In this document: piece by piece, positions 1-7,877 of the stretch
How positions within the stretch are numbered: the first letter of the stretch is position 1
Layout: each line of letters begins with the position of its first letter
NCBI RefSeq assembly: GCF_016093545.1
Contig: NZ_JADKYX010000013.1
Location: 62,001 to 126,000, forward strand
DNA length: 64,000 nt
From: Massilia rhizosphaerae
GTDB taxonomy: Bacteria; Pseudomonadota; Gammaproteobacteria; Burkholderiales; Burkholderiaceae_D
Reading direction: 5' to 3'
The notes under the pieces: generated by a model
Told to the model about the DNA's origin: nothing
Databases searched by the model: none
Seen by the model: only the letters and a program-made list of their open reading frames with translations
Translations under genes and position numbers: made by a program

Positions 1-1
1 G

Positions 2-100
2 GCCCAGGCCGCCGGCACGATCGGTTATGAATTGATGTGCGCCCTGGCGCCGCGCGTGCGCGTGGCCGAGGCGCCGCTCGGGTGCGATCCCGTTTTATAA
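2..100 (+). CDS. alr: Alanine racemase, C-terminal end (partial)
   Basis: Reading from base 2 gives 32 codons ending in TAA. The sequence AAGTIGYELMCALAPRV is the typical C-terminal stretch of PLP-dependent alanine racemase, the L-Ala to D-Ala enzyme of peptidoglycan synthesis. Only the tail is in the window; the 5' part lies beyond the left edge. It ends 10 bp before radA on the same strand, so the two genes are probably co-transcribed, an arrangement common in betaproteobacteria. The call rests on about 30 residues. Confidence 0.75.
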   Translation, partial: AQAAGTIGYELMCALAPRVRVAEAPLGCDPVL

Positions 101-110
101 ATAAGGAATC

Positions 111-1490
111 ATGGCTAAACCCCGTACCAGTTTCGTCTGCGGCGAATGCGGCGCCGTCGCCAGCCGCTGGACCGGCCAGTGCGCCGATTGCAAGGCCTGG
201 AACACGATGTCCGAACAGGTCGAGACCGCCGGCCTGAACCGCATGTCGCAGACGCCGCACATGCACAAGAGCCTCGCGCAGACGGCGCCCGTGCTGTCGC
301 TGAAGGACATCGAGGCCATCGACGTGCCGCGCTTCGGCACGGGCATCGACGAATTCGACCGCGTGCTGGGCGGAGGCCTCGTCGCGGGCGGCGTCGTGCT
401 GATCGGCGGCGACCCCGGCATCGGCAAGTCGACCCTGCTGCTGCAGGCGCTGGCGAACCTGGCCACCGCGCGCAGCACGCTGTACGTCTCCGGCGAGGAA
501 TCCGGCGCCCAGATCGCCTTGCGCGCGCGCCGCCTGCAGGTCGAGGCGAAGGACCTCAAGCTGCAGGCCGAGATCCAGCTGGAAAAAATCCTGGGCACCA
601 TTGCCGATCTCAAGCCGGACGTGGCCGTCATCGATTCGATCCAGACGCTGTATTCGGACGCGCTGACGTCGGCGCCCGGTTCCGTGTCGCAGGTGCGCGA
701 ATGCGCGGCCCAGCTCACGCGCGTGGCCAAGCAGACCGGCGTCACCATCATCCTCGTCGGCCACGTGACGAAGGAGGGCGCGCTCGCGGGCCCGCGCGTG
801 CTGGAGCACATCGTCGACACGGTGCTGTATTTCGAAGGCGATACGCAGTCCAGCTTCCGCCTCGTGCGCGCCATCAAGAACCGCTTCGGCGCCGTCAACG
901 AGCTGGGCGTGTTCGCGATGACGGAAAAAGGGTTGAAGGGCGTGTCGAATCCCTCCGCCTTGTTCTTGTCGCAACACGACAACCAGGTGCCCGGTTCCTG
1001 CGTGATGGTGACGCAGGAGGGCACGCGGCCGCTGCTCGTCGAGGTGCAGGCGCTCGTCGACGCGAGCCATTTGCCGAACGCGCGCCGGCTGTCCGTCGGC
1101 CTGGAACAGAACCGCCTCGCGATGCTGCTGGCCGTGCTGCATCGCCACGCCGGCATCGCTGCGTTCGACCAGGACGTGTTCATCAACGCGGTGGGCGGCG
1201 TCAAGATCACGGAGCCGGCGGCCGACCTCGCCGTGCTGCTTGCCATTAATTCATCGATGCGCAACAAGGCGCTGCCGCGAGGTCTCGTCGTGTTCGGCGA
1301 GGTGGGCCTGGCCGGCGAGATCCGCCCGGCGCCGCGCGGCCAGGAGCGCCTGCGCGAGGCCGCGAAGCTCGGCTTTTCCGTGGCTGTGATTCCGAAAGCT
1401 AATGCGCCCAAGCAAAAAATCGAGGGCATGACCATCGTGGCCGTCGAACGCATCGACGAAGCCTTCAGCAAGCTGCGCGAGCTGGATTGA
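111..1490 (+). CDS. radA: DNA repair protein RadA (Sms)
   Basis: 459 aa, the normal length for RadA, the RecA-like ATPase that promotes branch migration and processing of recombination intermediates. Visible parts in order: a four-cysteine zinc finger (C10, C13, C24, C27), a Walker A motif GGDPGIGKST at about residues 99-108, the RadA-specific KNRFG motif near residue 254, and a C-terminal Lon-like domain with ATGs in the usual places. The ATG at 111 follows AAGGAATC. It begins 10 bp after the alr stop and is followed by a PilZ gene. The identification is secure. Confidence 0.97.
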   Translation: MAKPRTSFVCGECGAVASRWTGQCADCKAWNTMSEQVETAGLNRMSQTPHMHKSLAQTAPVLSLKDIEAIDVPRFGTGIDEFDRVLGGGLVAGGVVLIGGDPGIGKSTLLLQALANLATARSTLYVSGEESGAQIALRARRLQVEAKDLKLQAEIQLEKILGTIADLKPDVAVIDSIQTLYSDALTSAPGSVSQVRECAAQLTRVAKQTGVTIILVGHVTKEGALAGPRVLEHIVDTVLYFEGDTQSSFRLVRAIKNRFGAVNELGVFAMTEKGLKGVSNPSALFLSQHDNQVPGSCVMVTQEGTRPLLVEVQALVDASHLPNARRLSVGLEQNRLAMLLAVLHRHAGIAAFDQDVFINAVGGVKITEPAADLAVLLAINSSMRNKALPRGLVVFGEVGLAGEIRPAPRGQERLREAAKLGFSVAVIPKANAPKQKIEGMTIVAVERIDEAFSKLRELD

Positions 1491-1536
1491 TTCCTGAGAA
1501 ATTAGATATCGCTAACACGAGGATTGCCATTGCGCC

Positions 1537-1542
1537 TATAAT
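1537..1542 (+). promoter_or_regulatory. Possible -10 box of the PilZ gene
   Basis: TATAAT lies 34 bp upstream of the PilZ GTG start. The matching -35 region is poor (AACACG at 17-bp spacing), so only the -10 element is evident. It would allow the PilZ gene to be transcribed separately from radA. Confidence 0.35.
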
Positions 1543-1576
1543 CTTACCTCGTTTCCAAAAGCAACATTAGCGTATC

Positions 1577-1897
1577 GTGGTTACAGATCAAAGGAATTCC
1601 GCACGCAAGATCTTGAAGGTGAGGGCGATCCTGGCGATGGAAGGGCAGCCGCCCGTCCAGGGCCGCACGTCCGACGTCGGCACCAGCGGCGTCAGCGTCA
1701 CGGTGCCGCATCCGTTACACACGGGGCAGACGGGCCAGGTGGGTTTCGACTTGCTGGTCGACGGCAATCCGTTCCCGCTGCATGCCCGCGTCAAGGTCAT
1801 GTATTGTATTTTCAGTAACGGCGAATTCAAGGCCGGGTTCCAGTTCCTGAACCTGGACTTGAGTTCGATGAGCCAACTGTCGCGCTTCCTGCGCTGA
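1577..1897 (+). CDS. PilZ domain protein
   Basis: 106 aa forming a single PilZ domain. An N-terminal basic stretch (QRNSARKILKVRA) stands where the RxxxR arm normally is, followed by TSDVGTSGVSV, which matches the (D/N)xSxxG motif that with the arm binds cyclic di-GMP. The arm here is not a clean RxxxR, so c-di-GMP binding is likely but not certain. Stand-alone PilZ proteins act as c-di-GMP effectors in motility, pili or exopolysaccharide control. The start is GTG at 1577; no other in-frame start keeps the domain whole. A bidirectional terminator follows. Confidence 0.85.
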   Translation: MVTDQRNSARKILKVRAILAMEGQPPVQGRTSDVGTSGVSVTVPHPLHTGQTGQVGFDLLVDGNPFPLHARVKVMYCIFSNGEFKAGFQFLNLDLSSMSQLSRFLR

Positions 1898-1914
1898 CGT
1901 CCGGCTGGGCCGGC

Positions 1915-1957
1915 AAGAAAAGCGGCGGGTGCCGGTGGCCCCGCCGCTTTTTCTTTG
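1915..1957. terminator. Bidirectional Rho-independent terminator
   Basis: A perfect 9-bp stem (AGCGGCGGG at 1921-1929 with CCCGCCGCT at 1940-1948) is followed by TTTTCTTT on + and, read on -, by TTTTCTTG. It lies between the convergent PilZ gene and the small - strand ORF and would serve both. Confidence 0.85.
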
Positions 1958-1981
1958 ATGAGGCGTCGTCGGCCTCCAATG

Positions 1982-2170
1982 CTATTCGTGATAGCGGTCG
2001 TGCAATTTTTGCGCGCTGCCGAGGCCTTCCAAGATCACCTCGTACAAGACGAGGACCACGATGCCGGTCAGCATTCCAGATATAAATAACATAACCATCA
2101 ACGCCGTTGGGCGTTCCCTCCGATCCTTGTACAGCCGTATTGTTCTGCGTTTGTAGGATAAATCCTCCAT
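1982..2170 (-). CDS. Small single-pass membrane protein, unknown
   Basis: About 62 aa from the ATG at 2170; an open frame runs back to 2263 and would give 93 aa. A basic, charged N-terminal part (KRRTIRLYKDRRER) precedes one hydrophobic helix of about 22 residues (VMLFISGMLTGIVVLVLYEV), then a short polar tail. The layout suggests an inner-membrane protein with a cytoplasmic basic N-terminus. It ends just before the shared terminator, as a real gene would. Neither start has a strong ribosome site. The family is not recognised. Confidence 0.5.
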   Translation of the reverse strand: MEDLSYKRRTIRLYKDRRERPTALMVMLFISGMLTGIVVLVLYEVILEGLGSAQKLHDRYHE

Positions 2171-2286
2171 GCCGTTCAATACTTTCAAATTAGCAGACCG
2201 CAGGGTATTTACAAGGCGCTTTCTCTCGAACGTCCAGCCCGCCGTGCGACAGGGCGGCGCCAATCGTGTGACATGATTTTTTGGGC

Positions 2287-2362
2287 TGTCACATTATGCA
2301 TCCCGGATGTCATATGGTCGAATTGACCATGTCATAATGGCGTCATATTTGTTCACTACACT
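2287..2362 (+). promoter_or_regulatory. PhoB-dependent promoter of pstS (Pho box)
   Basis: TGTCAT at 2330 and CGTCAT at 2341 are spaced exactly 11 bp apart, the period of PhoB-binding repeats. A further TGTCAT lies at 2308, two turns (22 bp) upstream, and TGTCAC at 2287. TACACT at 2357-2362 sits about 10 bp after the box, the place of the -10 element in PhoB-activated promoters, where the Pho box replaces the -35. The gene order pst-phoU-phoBR downstream fits phosphate-starvation control. Confidence 0.72.
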
Positions 2363-2405
2363 GCGCAGCATCACTCGTGTCACCTACCTAACCAAAGGAC
2401 TTGAT

Positions 2406-3449
2406 ATGCGCATGAAGCAACTGCTGGCAACCATCATCATCGGCACCACCGCCGCGTTCGCGAGCACCGCGACCCTGGCCGCCGACATCACCGGTGCTGG
2501 TTCGACTTTCGCTTACCCGATCTATTCGAAGTGGGCGGAAATGTACAAGAAGACCAGCGGCAACGGCCTGAACTACCAATCGATCGGCTCGGGCGCCGGC
2601 ATCAAGCAAATCAAGGCCAAGACCGTCGATTTCGGCGCGTCGGACATGCCGCTGTCGGTGGAAGAGCTGAACTCGGCCGGCCTCATGCAGTTCCCGACCA
2701 TCATGGGCGGCGTCGTGGCCATCGTCAACCTGGAAGGCGTGGCCCCGGGCCAGCTGAAGCTGACCGGCCCGGTCCTGGCCGACATCTACCTCGGCAAGGT
2801 CACCAAGTGGAATGACAAGGCGATCGCCGCGCTGAACCCGGGCGTCAAGCTGCCGGCCGAAGACATCACCGTCGTCCACCGCGCCGACGGCTCGGGCACG
2901 TCGTTCCTGTTCACCAACTTCCTGTCGCAGACCAACCCGGACTTCAAGGCCAAGATCGGCGCCGGCACGGCCGTGAAATGGGCCGTCGGCGTGGGCGGCA
3001 AGGGCAATGACGGCGTCGCCGCCAACGTCCAGCGCATCAAGGGTTCGATCGGCTACGTCGAGTGGGCTTACTCGAAGAAGAACAAGCTGACGCACACCCA
3101 GCTGAAGAACCACGACGGCAACTTCCTGGAGCCGGGCGACGACGCCTTCAAGGCCGCGGCCGCCAACGCCGACTGGGCCAAGGCCCCGGGCTTCGGCGTG
3201 GTGCTGACCGACCAGCCGGGCAAGGCCGCCTGGCCGATCGTCGGCGCGACCTTCGCCCTGGTGCACAAGCAGCAGGCCGACGCCGCCAAGGGCAAGGAAG
3301 TCCTGAAGTTCTTCGATTACGCCTTCAAGAACGGCGCCGCCTCCGCCGCCGAGCTGGACTACGTGCCGATGCCGGCCGCGACCGCCAAGCTCGTGGAAGC
3401 TGCCTGGAAAAACAACCTGAAAGATGCTTCGGGCAAGGCAATCTGGTAA
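2406..3449 (+). CDS. pstS: Phosphate ABC transporter, periplasmic binding protein PstS
   Basis: 347 aa from the ATG at 2406, which is preceded by AAAGGA; the open frame extends upstream through the promoter and is ignored. A Sec signal peptide (MRMKQLLATIIIGTTAAFAS, cut near ATLAA) precedes a mature chain starting ADITGAGSTFAYPIYSKW. GAGSTF, the GSGAGIKQ loop, DFGASDMPL and HRADGSGTSFLF are the phosphate-contacting motifs of PstS. It captures periplasmic inorganic phosphate for PstCAB. First gene of the phosphate regulon; a strong hairpin after its stop probably raises its mRNA level relative to pstCAB. Confidence 0.97.
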   Translation: MRMKQLLATIIIGTTAAFASTATLAADITGAGSTFAYPIYSKWAEMYKKTSGNGLNYQSIGSGAGIKQIKAKTVDFGASDMPLSVEELNSAGLMQFPTIMGGVVAIVNLEGVAPGQLKLTGPVLADIYLGKVTKWNDKAIAALNPGVKLPAEDITVVHRADGSGTSFLFTNFLSQTNPDFKAKIGAGTAVKWAVGVGGKGNDGVAANVQRIKGSIGYVEWAYSKKNKLTHTQLKNHDGNFLEPGDDAFKAAAANADWAKAPGFGVVLTDQPGKAAWPIVGATFALVHKQQADAAKGKEVLKFFDYAFKNGAASAAELDYVPMPAATAKLVEAAWKNNLKDASGKAIW

Positions 3450-3475
3450 TTGAGCAATAACCCGAAACGTGGGTA

Positions 3476-3535
3476 GCGTCGCTCCCACCCTCCCGGCGAG
3501 CGGTCGGGCGGGTGGGAGCGACGCGTTTTGCTTTT
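3476..3535 (+). terminator. Intercistronic hairpin between pstS and pstC
   Basis: A perfect 15-bp stem (3476-3490 with 3510-3524), with an extra CCCG/CGGG pairing in its loop, is followed by TTTTGCTTTT. It looks like a Rho-independent terminator placed inside the operon. Such partial terminators or mRNA-end protectors give high PstS and lower transporter expression. The pstC open frame technically begins in its T-tract, which argues for the later ATG at 3558. Confidence 0.8.
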
Positions 3536-3557
3536 AGGTAATAAATTGGACGAGAAC

Positions 3558-4577
3558 ATGAACGCACATCCCGCACTCGCCGCCGACGAGGCCGGCCAGG
3601 CCGCGTTGCAGGAAGAGGCCCGCAACGTCGCACTGCGCAATACCATGCGCGTGCAGCGCATCCAGGACTTCATCTTCCACAAGGTGACCTTGCTGTTCGC
3701 CGCCACCGTGCTGGTGGTCCTGGTCGGCATCATCGTGTCCCTGGCGATCGGCGCGGCGCCCGCGTTCCGTGAATTCGGCGCGAGCTTCCTGGTGACCAAC
3801 GAGTGGGACCCCGTCAACGATAAATTCGGCGCCCTGATCGCCATCACGGGCACCCTGGTGACGTCGCTCATCGCCTTGCTCGTCGCGTTCCCGATCAGCT
3901 TCGGCATCGCCCTGTTCCTGACGGAGATCTGCCCGACCTGGCTGCGCCGCCCGATGGGCATGGCCATCGAGCTGCTGGCCGGCGTGCCGTCGATCATCTA
4001 CGGCATGTGGGGCCTGTTCGTGTTCGCGCCGCTGTTCGGCGACTATGTCCAGCCGCTGCTGAAACACACGCTGGGCGTGCTGCCGTTCATCGGCCCGTTC
4101 TTCCAGGGGCCGACGATGGGCCTGGGCTTGCTGACCGCCGGCCTGATCCTCGCCGTGATGATCATCCCGTTCATCGCCTCCGTCATGCGCGATGTGTTCG
4201 AAATCGTCCCGGCCGTCCTGAAGGAATCCGCATACGGCCTCGGCTGCACCAAATGGGAAGTCGTGCGCAAGATCGTGCTGCCTTACACCCGCGCCGGCGT
4301 CGTCGGCGGCGTGATGCTGGGCCTGGGCCGCGCGCTCGGCGAGACGATGGCCGTCACGTTCGTCATCGGCAACGCCAACGACATCGCCCTGTCGCTGTTC
4401 TCGCCGGGTAACTCGATTTCCTCCACCCTGGCCAATGAATTCGCCGAAGCCAGTTCGCCGCTGCACGTCTCTTCGCTGTTCGCGCTGGGCCTGATCCTGT
4501 TCGCCATCACGTTCATCGTGCTGTCGGCCGCCAAGTTGATGCTCGTGGGTATGTCCCGCAAAGAAGGGGTGAAGTAA
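3558..4577 (+). CDS. pstC: Phosphate ABC transporter permease PstC
   Basis: 339 aa from the ATG at 3558, behind GGACGAG; an upstream TTG at 3528 lies in the hairpin tail and is unlikely. Six hydrophobic segments, the first near residues 45-70, and a cytoplasmic EAA-type loop (KESAYGLGCTKWEVVRKIVLPYT), the site where the ATPase PstB docks, are visible. PstC forms the inner-membrane channel with PstA. The stop overlaps the pstA start by one base (TAATG), so translation is coupled. Confidence 0.95.
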   Translation: MNAHPALAADEAGQAALQEEARNVALRNTMRVQRIQDFIFHKVTLLFAATVLVVLVGIIVSLAIGAAPAFREFGASFLVTNEWDPVNDKFGALIAITGTLVTSLIALLVAFPISFGIALFLTEICPTWLRRPMGMAIELLAGVPSIIYGMWGLFVFAPLFGDYVQPLLKHTLGVLPFIGPFFQGPTMGLGLLTAGLILAVMIIPFIASVMRDVFEIVPAVLKESAYGLGCTKWEVVRKIVLPYTRAGVVGGVMLGLGRALGETMAVTFVIGNANDIALSLFSPGNSISSTLANEFAEASSPLHVSSLFALGLILFAITFIVLSAAKLMLVGMSRKEGVK

Positions 4578-5431
4578 TGGATGTCGCCGTCAATTCCGTC
4601 TACCGCCGCCGCCTGCTCGGACACCGCATCGGCATCGCGCTGTCCGTGCTGGCGATGGCCACCGGTCTCGGCTTCCTGCTGTGGATTCTCGCGACCTTGC
4701 TGATCAATGGTTTTGGAGCCGTGTCGCACACGCTGTTCACGATGGACACGCCCGCACCCGGCAGCCCTGGCGGGGTGCGCAACGCCATCGTCGGCAGCCT
4801 CATGATGGTGGGCTTGTCCACGGCGGTCTCGACCCCGATCGGCATCCTCGCGGGCATCTACCTGGCCGAGTACGGCCAGAACAATAAATTCGCGGCCGTC
4901 ACCCGCTTCGTCACGGACATCATGCTGTCCGCGCCGTCGATCGTGATCGGCCTGTTCGTGTACGCCCTGTGCGTCGCCCGTTTCCAGCATTTCTCGGGCT
5001 ATGCGGGTTCGGTCGCGCTGTCGCTGATCGCGATCCCGGTCGTGGTCCGCACGACGGACAACATGCTGCACCTCGTGCCGAACAGCCTGCTGGAAGCGGC
5101 GTTCGCGCTGGGCGCACCGCGCTGGAAGGTGTCGATGATGGTGCGCCTGCGCGCCGTGAGCGCCGGCGTCGTGACGGGCGTACTGCTGGCCGTGGCCCGC
5201 ATCGCCGGCGAGACGGCGCCCCTGCTGTTCACCGCGCTGAACAACCAGTTCTTCAGCCTCGACATGAAGCAGCCGATGGCCAACCTGCCGGTGGCGATCT
5301 ATCTGTTCGCGATGAGCTCGTACGAAGACTGGCGCAGCCTGGCCTGGGGGGCCGCCCTGCTGGTCACCTTCAGCGTCCTGCTCCTGAATATCCTGTCGCG
5401 GACCCTGTTCCGCCAAAAGAACCCGCAGTAA
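4577..5431 (+). CDS. pstA: Phosphate ABC transporter permease PstA
   Basis: 284 aa with six predicted membrane helices and the EAA loop ALGAPRWKVSMMVRLRAVSAGVV, the second half of the PstCA channel. LRAVSAGVVTGVLLAVARIAGETAPLLFTA is the well-conserved family region. The ATG overlaps the pstC stop by one base. pstB follows about 20 bp after its stop. Confidence 0.96.
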   Translation: MDVAVNSVYRRRLLGHRIGIALSVLAMATGLGFLLWILATLLINGFGAVSHTLFTMDTPAPGSPGGVRNAIVGSLMMVGLSTAVSTPIGILAGIYLAEYGQNNKFAAVTRFVTDIMLSAPSIVIGLFVYALCVARFQHFSGYAGSVALSLIAIPVVVRTTDNMLHLVPNSLLEAAFALGAPRWKVSMMVRLRAVSAGVVTGVLLAVARIAGETAPLLFTALNNQFFSLDMKQPMANLPVAIYLFAMSSYEDWRSLAWGAALLVTFSVLLLNILSRTLFRQKNPQ

Positions 5432-5452
5432 TTGATCTTGACCCAAGCGACG

Positions 5453-6277
5453 ATGAACCCAGCCACCATGATGACCCAGACCCTGTCCACCCCGGCCCAG
5501 ACGGCGAACGGTGCCAAGCCGAAGACCAAGACGATCGAGATCTCCGGCCTGGACTTTTATTACGGCAAGACGAAAAGCCTGAAGAACGTCAGCCTGGACG
5601 TCCACGACAAGCAGGTCACCGCGTTCATCGGCCCGTCGGGCTGCGGCAAGTCGACGCTGCTGCGCACCCTGAACCGCATGTACGACCTGTACCCGGGCCA
5701 GCGCGCCGAGGGTTCGATTCTCTACCGCGGCCGCAACATCCTGGAGCCTGGTGTCGACGTGAACATGCTGCGTGCCAAGATCGGCATGGTGTTCCAGAAG
5801 CCGACGCCGTTCCCGATGTCGATCTACGACAACATCGCGTTCGGCGTGCGCCTGTACGAGAACCTGTCCAAGGGCGAGATGGACGAGCGCGTGGAATGGG
5901 CGCTCAAGAAAGCCGCGCTGTGGACGGAAGTGAAGGACAAGCTGAACAAGAGCGGCCTGTCGCTGTCGGGCGGCCAGCAGCAGCGCCTGTGCATCGCGCG
6001 CGGCGTCGCCGTGAAGCCGGACGTGCTGTTGCTGGACGAGCCGACGTCGGCGCTGGACCCGATCTCGACGTCGAAGATCGAAGAGCTGATCAGCGAGCTG
6101 AAGGGCGACTACACGATCGCCATCGTCACGCACAATATGCAGCAGGCCGCGCGCTGCTCGGACTACACGGCCTATATGTACCTGGGCGAACTGGTGGAAT
6201 TCGGCGAGACCGACCAGCTGTTCCTGAACCCGGTGCGCAAAGAAACGCAAGACTACATTACCGGTCGCTTTGGCTGA
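5453..6277 (+). CDS. pstB: Phosphate ABC transporter ATP-binding protein PstB
   Basis: About 274 aa from the ATG at 5453; a TTG at 5432 and ATGs at 5468/5471 are alternatives, all within a poorly conserved N-terminal leader. The ABC ATPase parts are complete: Walker A GPSGCGKST, Q-loop VFQKPTPFPMSIYDN, signature LSGGQQQRL, Walker B VLLLDEPTSALDP and the H-switch VTHNM. The spacing and the RTLNRMYDLYP segment are PstB-type. It powers phosphate uptake by PstCA. Confidence 0.96.
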   Translation: MNPATMMTQTLSTPAQTANGAKPKTKTIEISGLDFYYGKTKSLKNVSLDVHDKQVTAFIGPSGCGKSTLLRTLNRMYDLYPGQRAEGSILYRGRNILEPGVDVNMLRAKIGMVFQKPTPFPMSIYDNIAFGVRLYENLSKGEMDERVEWALKKAALWTEVKDKLNKSGLSLSGGQQQRLCIARGVAVKPDVLLLDEPTSALDPISTSKIEELISELKGDYTIAIVTHNMQQAARCSDYTAYMYLGELVEFGETDQLFLNPVRKETQDYITGRFG

Positions 6278-6286
6278 GCGAGGGGA

Positions 6287-6397
6287 GGCCCTACAACCTA
6301 CTGCGCGTTGCAGGGCCGGCCTGCGATGCTCGCCGTACCGGATGTACGGCTGCGCTTCTCGGCCACCCCTGCCGCCGCTCGCTACGGTTGTAGGGCC
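6287..6397. repeat. Intergenic palindromic element between pstB and phoU
   Basis: GGCCCTACAACC (6287-6298) is repeated in perfect inverse at 6386-6397. The 87-bp interior holds a smaller hairpin (GCCGTAC at 6332-6338 with GTACGGC at 6344-6350). There is no T-tract, so it is not a simple terminator. It looks like a mobile BIME-like intergenic repeat, or an mRNA-stability element separating pstSCAB from phoU-phoBR. Only one copy is visible here. Confidence 0.6.
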
Positions 6398-6460
6398 CCC
6401 CGAAAAGCTAACAATGGGCCAGGCAAGTTAAAATTACGATATTCAATAGGAACCAATCAC

Positions 6461-7168
6461 ATGGTAGGCGAGCACTCTTCCAAGCAGTACGACCAGGAGT
6501 TGGAGGCGATCCGTTCCAAGGTGCTGCTGATGGGCGGCATGGTGGAAACGCAGTTCGACGAGGCGCTGAACTGCTTCCGCGTCGGCAATACCGAGCAGGC
6601 CGACAAGGTCATCGCGGACGACCATTCCGTCAACCAGCTCGAAGTGCAGCTGGACGACGCCTGCAGCCACCTGATCGTGCGCCGCCAGCCGGCGGCCAAC
6701 GACCTGCGCACGGTGATGGCGACGATCAAGGTGATCACGGACCTCGAGCGCATCGGCGACGAGGCGACCAAGATCGCGCGCACGGCCAAGAGCCTGCACG
6801 AGCGCGGCATGGTCAGCTTCAATCACTACGAGACCGTGCGCACGATCTCGCGCGCCACGGCCGACATGCTGCACGACGCGCTGGACGCGTTCGCGCGCCT
6901 GGACGGCAAGGCCGCCGTGCAGATCATCGCCCAGGACGACGTGATCGACCACGAATTCCGCACGATCCTGCGCAGCACGATCACGTTCATGATGGAAGAT
7001 CCGCGCACGATCTCGTCGGCGCTGGACGTGCTGTGGGTGGCGAAGGCCATCGAGCGCATCGGCGACCACGCCAAGAACATCGCCGAGTACGTGATCTACG
7101 TCGTCGAGGGACGCGACATCCGTCACAGCAAACCAACGGGCGCCGCCGCGGCCGGCGGCGAAGGGTGA
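6461..7168 (+). CDS. phoU: Phosphate signalling protein PhoU
   Basis: 235 aa from the ATG at 6461, behind AATAGGAACC; the frame upstream runs through the palindrome and is not coding. Two PhoU three-helix repeats are visible, with the metal-binding motifs ERIGDEATKIARTAK and ERIGDHAKNIAEYV. PhoU links the phosphate flux through PstSCAB to the kinase PhoR, keeping it inactive when phosphate is plentiful. phoB follows three bases after its stop. Confidence 0.96.
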   Translation: MVGEHSSKQYDQELEAIRSKVLLMGGMVETQFDEALNCFRVGNTEQADKVIADDHSVNQLEVQLDDACSHLIVRRQPAANDLRTVMATIKVITDLERIGDEATKIARTAKSLHERGMVSFNHYETVRTISRATADMLHDALDAFARLDGKAAVQIIAQDDVIDHEFRTILRSTITFMMEDPRTISSALDVLWVAKAIERIGDHAKNIAEYVIYVVEGRDIRHSKPTGAAAAGGEG

Positions 7169-7171
7169 TCG

Positions 7172-7864
7172 ATGGCGGCCAACACGAGCGTCCTGATCGT
7201 CGAGGATGAACCGGCGATCGTCGAACTGGTGAGCTATTCGCTGCGCGAGACGGGCTGGGAGATCCGCACGGCCCCGAACGTGGCGTCGGCGTGGGATTCG
7301 ATCGTGCACGGCAGGCCCGACCTGCTGCTGCTGGACTGGATGCTGCCCGACCAGAGCGGCCTGCGCCTGCTGTCGCGCCTGCGCGGCGACCGCGACTTCC
7401 AGGACATCCCCGTCATCATGCTGACGGCGAAGAGCATGGAAGAGGACAAGATCGCGGGGCTCAATACCGGTGCCGACGATTACGTGACGAAGCCGTTCTC
7501 GCCGCGCGAGCTGGTGGCCCGCTCGAAAGCCCTGCTGCGCCGCAAGAGCCCGCACCTGGCCGAGGCGCCGTTGACGGCCGGTCCCGTCACGCTCGATCCG
7601 GCCAGCTGCACCGTCACCCTGGACGGCCGCCAGCTCGAGATGGGCAATGCCGAATACCGCCTGCTGAAATTCCTGATGGCGCACCGCGAGCGCGTGTTCT
7701 CGCGCAGCCAGCTGCTCGACAAGGTCTGGGGCGACGCGGCGGCCGTCGAGGAGCGCACGGTCGACGTCCACGTCCTCCGGCTGCGCAAGGCCCTCAAGGA
7801 AGCGGAAAAGCTGATCAAGACGGTGCGCAGCGTCGGCTACATGCTGAGCGAGAAAGAAAAATAG
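7172..7864 (+). CDS. phoB: Phosphate regulon response regulator PhoB
   Basis: 230 aa: receiver domain (acidic pocket E11-D12, phosphoacceptor D55 in LLLLDWMLPD, T85, K107) followed by an OmpR/PhoB winged-helix DNA-binding domain ending RTVDVHVLRLRKAL and TVRSVGYML. It binds Pho boxes such as the one at 2330 and activates pstS. It sits directly between phoU and phoR, three and thirteen bases away, so the system is encoded in one run. Confidence 0.96.
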   Translation: MAANTSVLIVEDEPAIVELVSYSLRETGWEIRTAPNVASAWDSIVHGRPDLLLLDWMLPDQSGLRLLSRLRGDRDFQDIPVIMLTAKSMEEDKIAGLNTGADDYVTKPFSPRELVARSKALLRRKSPHLAEAPLTAGPVTLDPASCTVTLDGRQLEMGNAEYRLLKFLMAHRERVFSRSQLLDKVWGDAAAVEERTVDVHVLRLRKALKEAEKLIKTVRSVGYMLSEKEK

Positions 7865-7877
7865 AAAGGTCGTCCGT

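Noticed and set aside
3528..3557. TTG start for pstC at 3528
   Set aside because: It lies in the T-tract of the intercistronic hairpin; the ATG at 3558 has a ribosome site.
4283..6250. 655-codon open frame on the - strand across pstC, pstA and pstB
   Set aside because: Antisense to conserved transporter genes and of the same low-complexity type; no start site or domain supports it.
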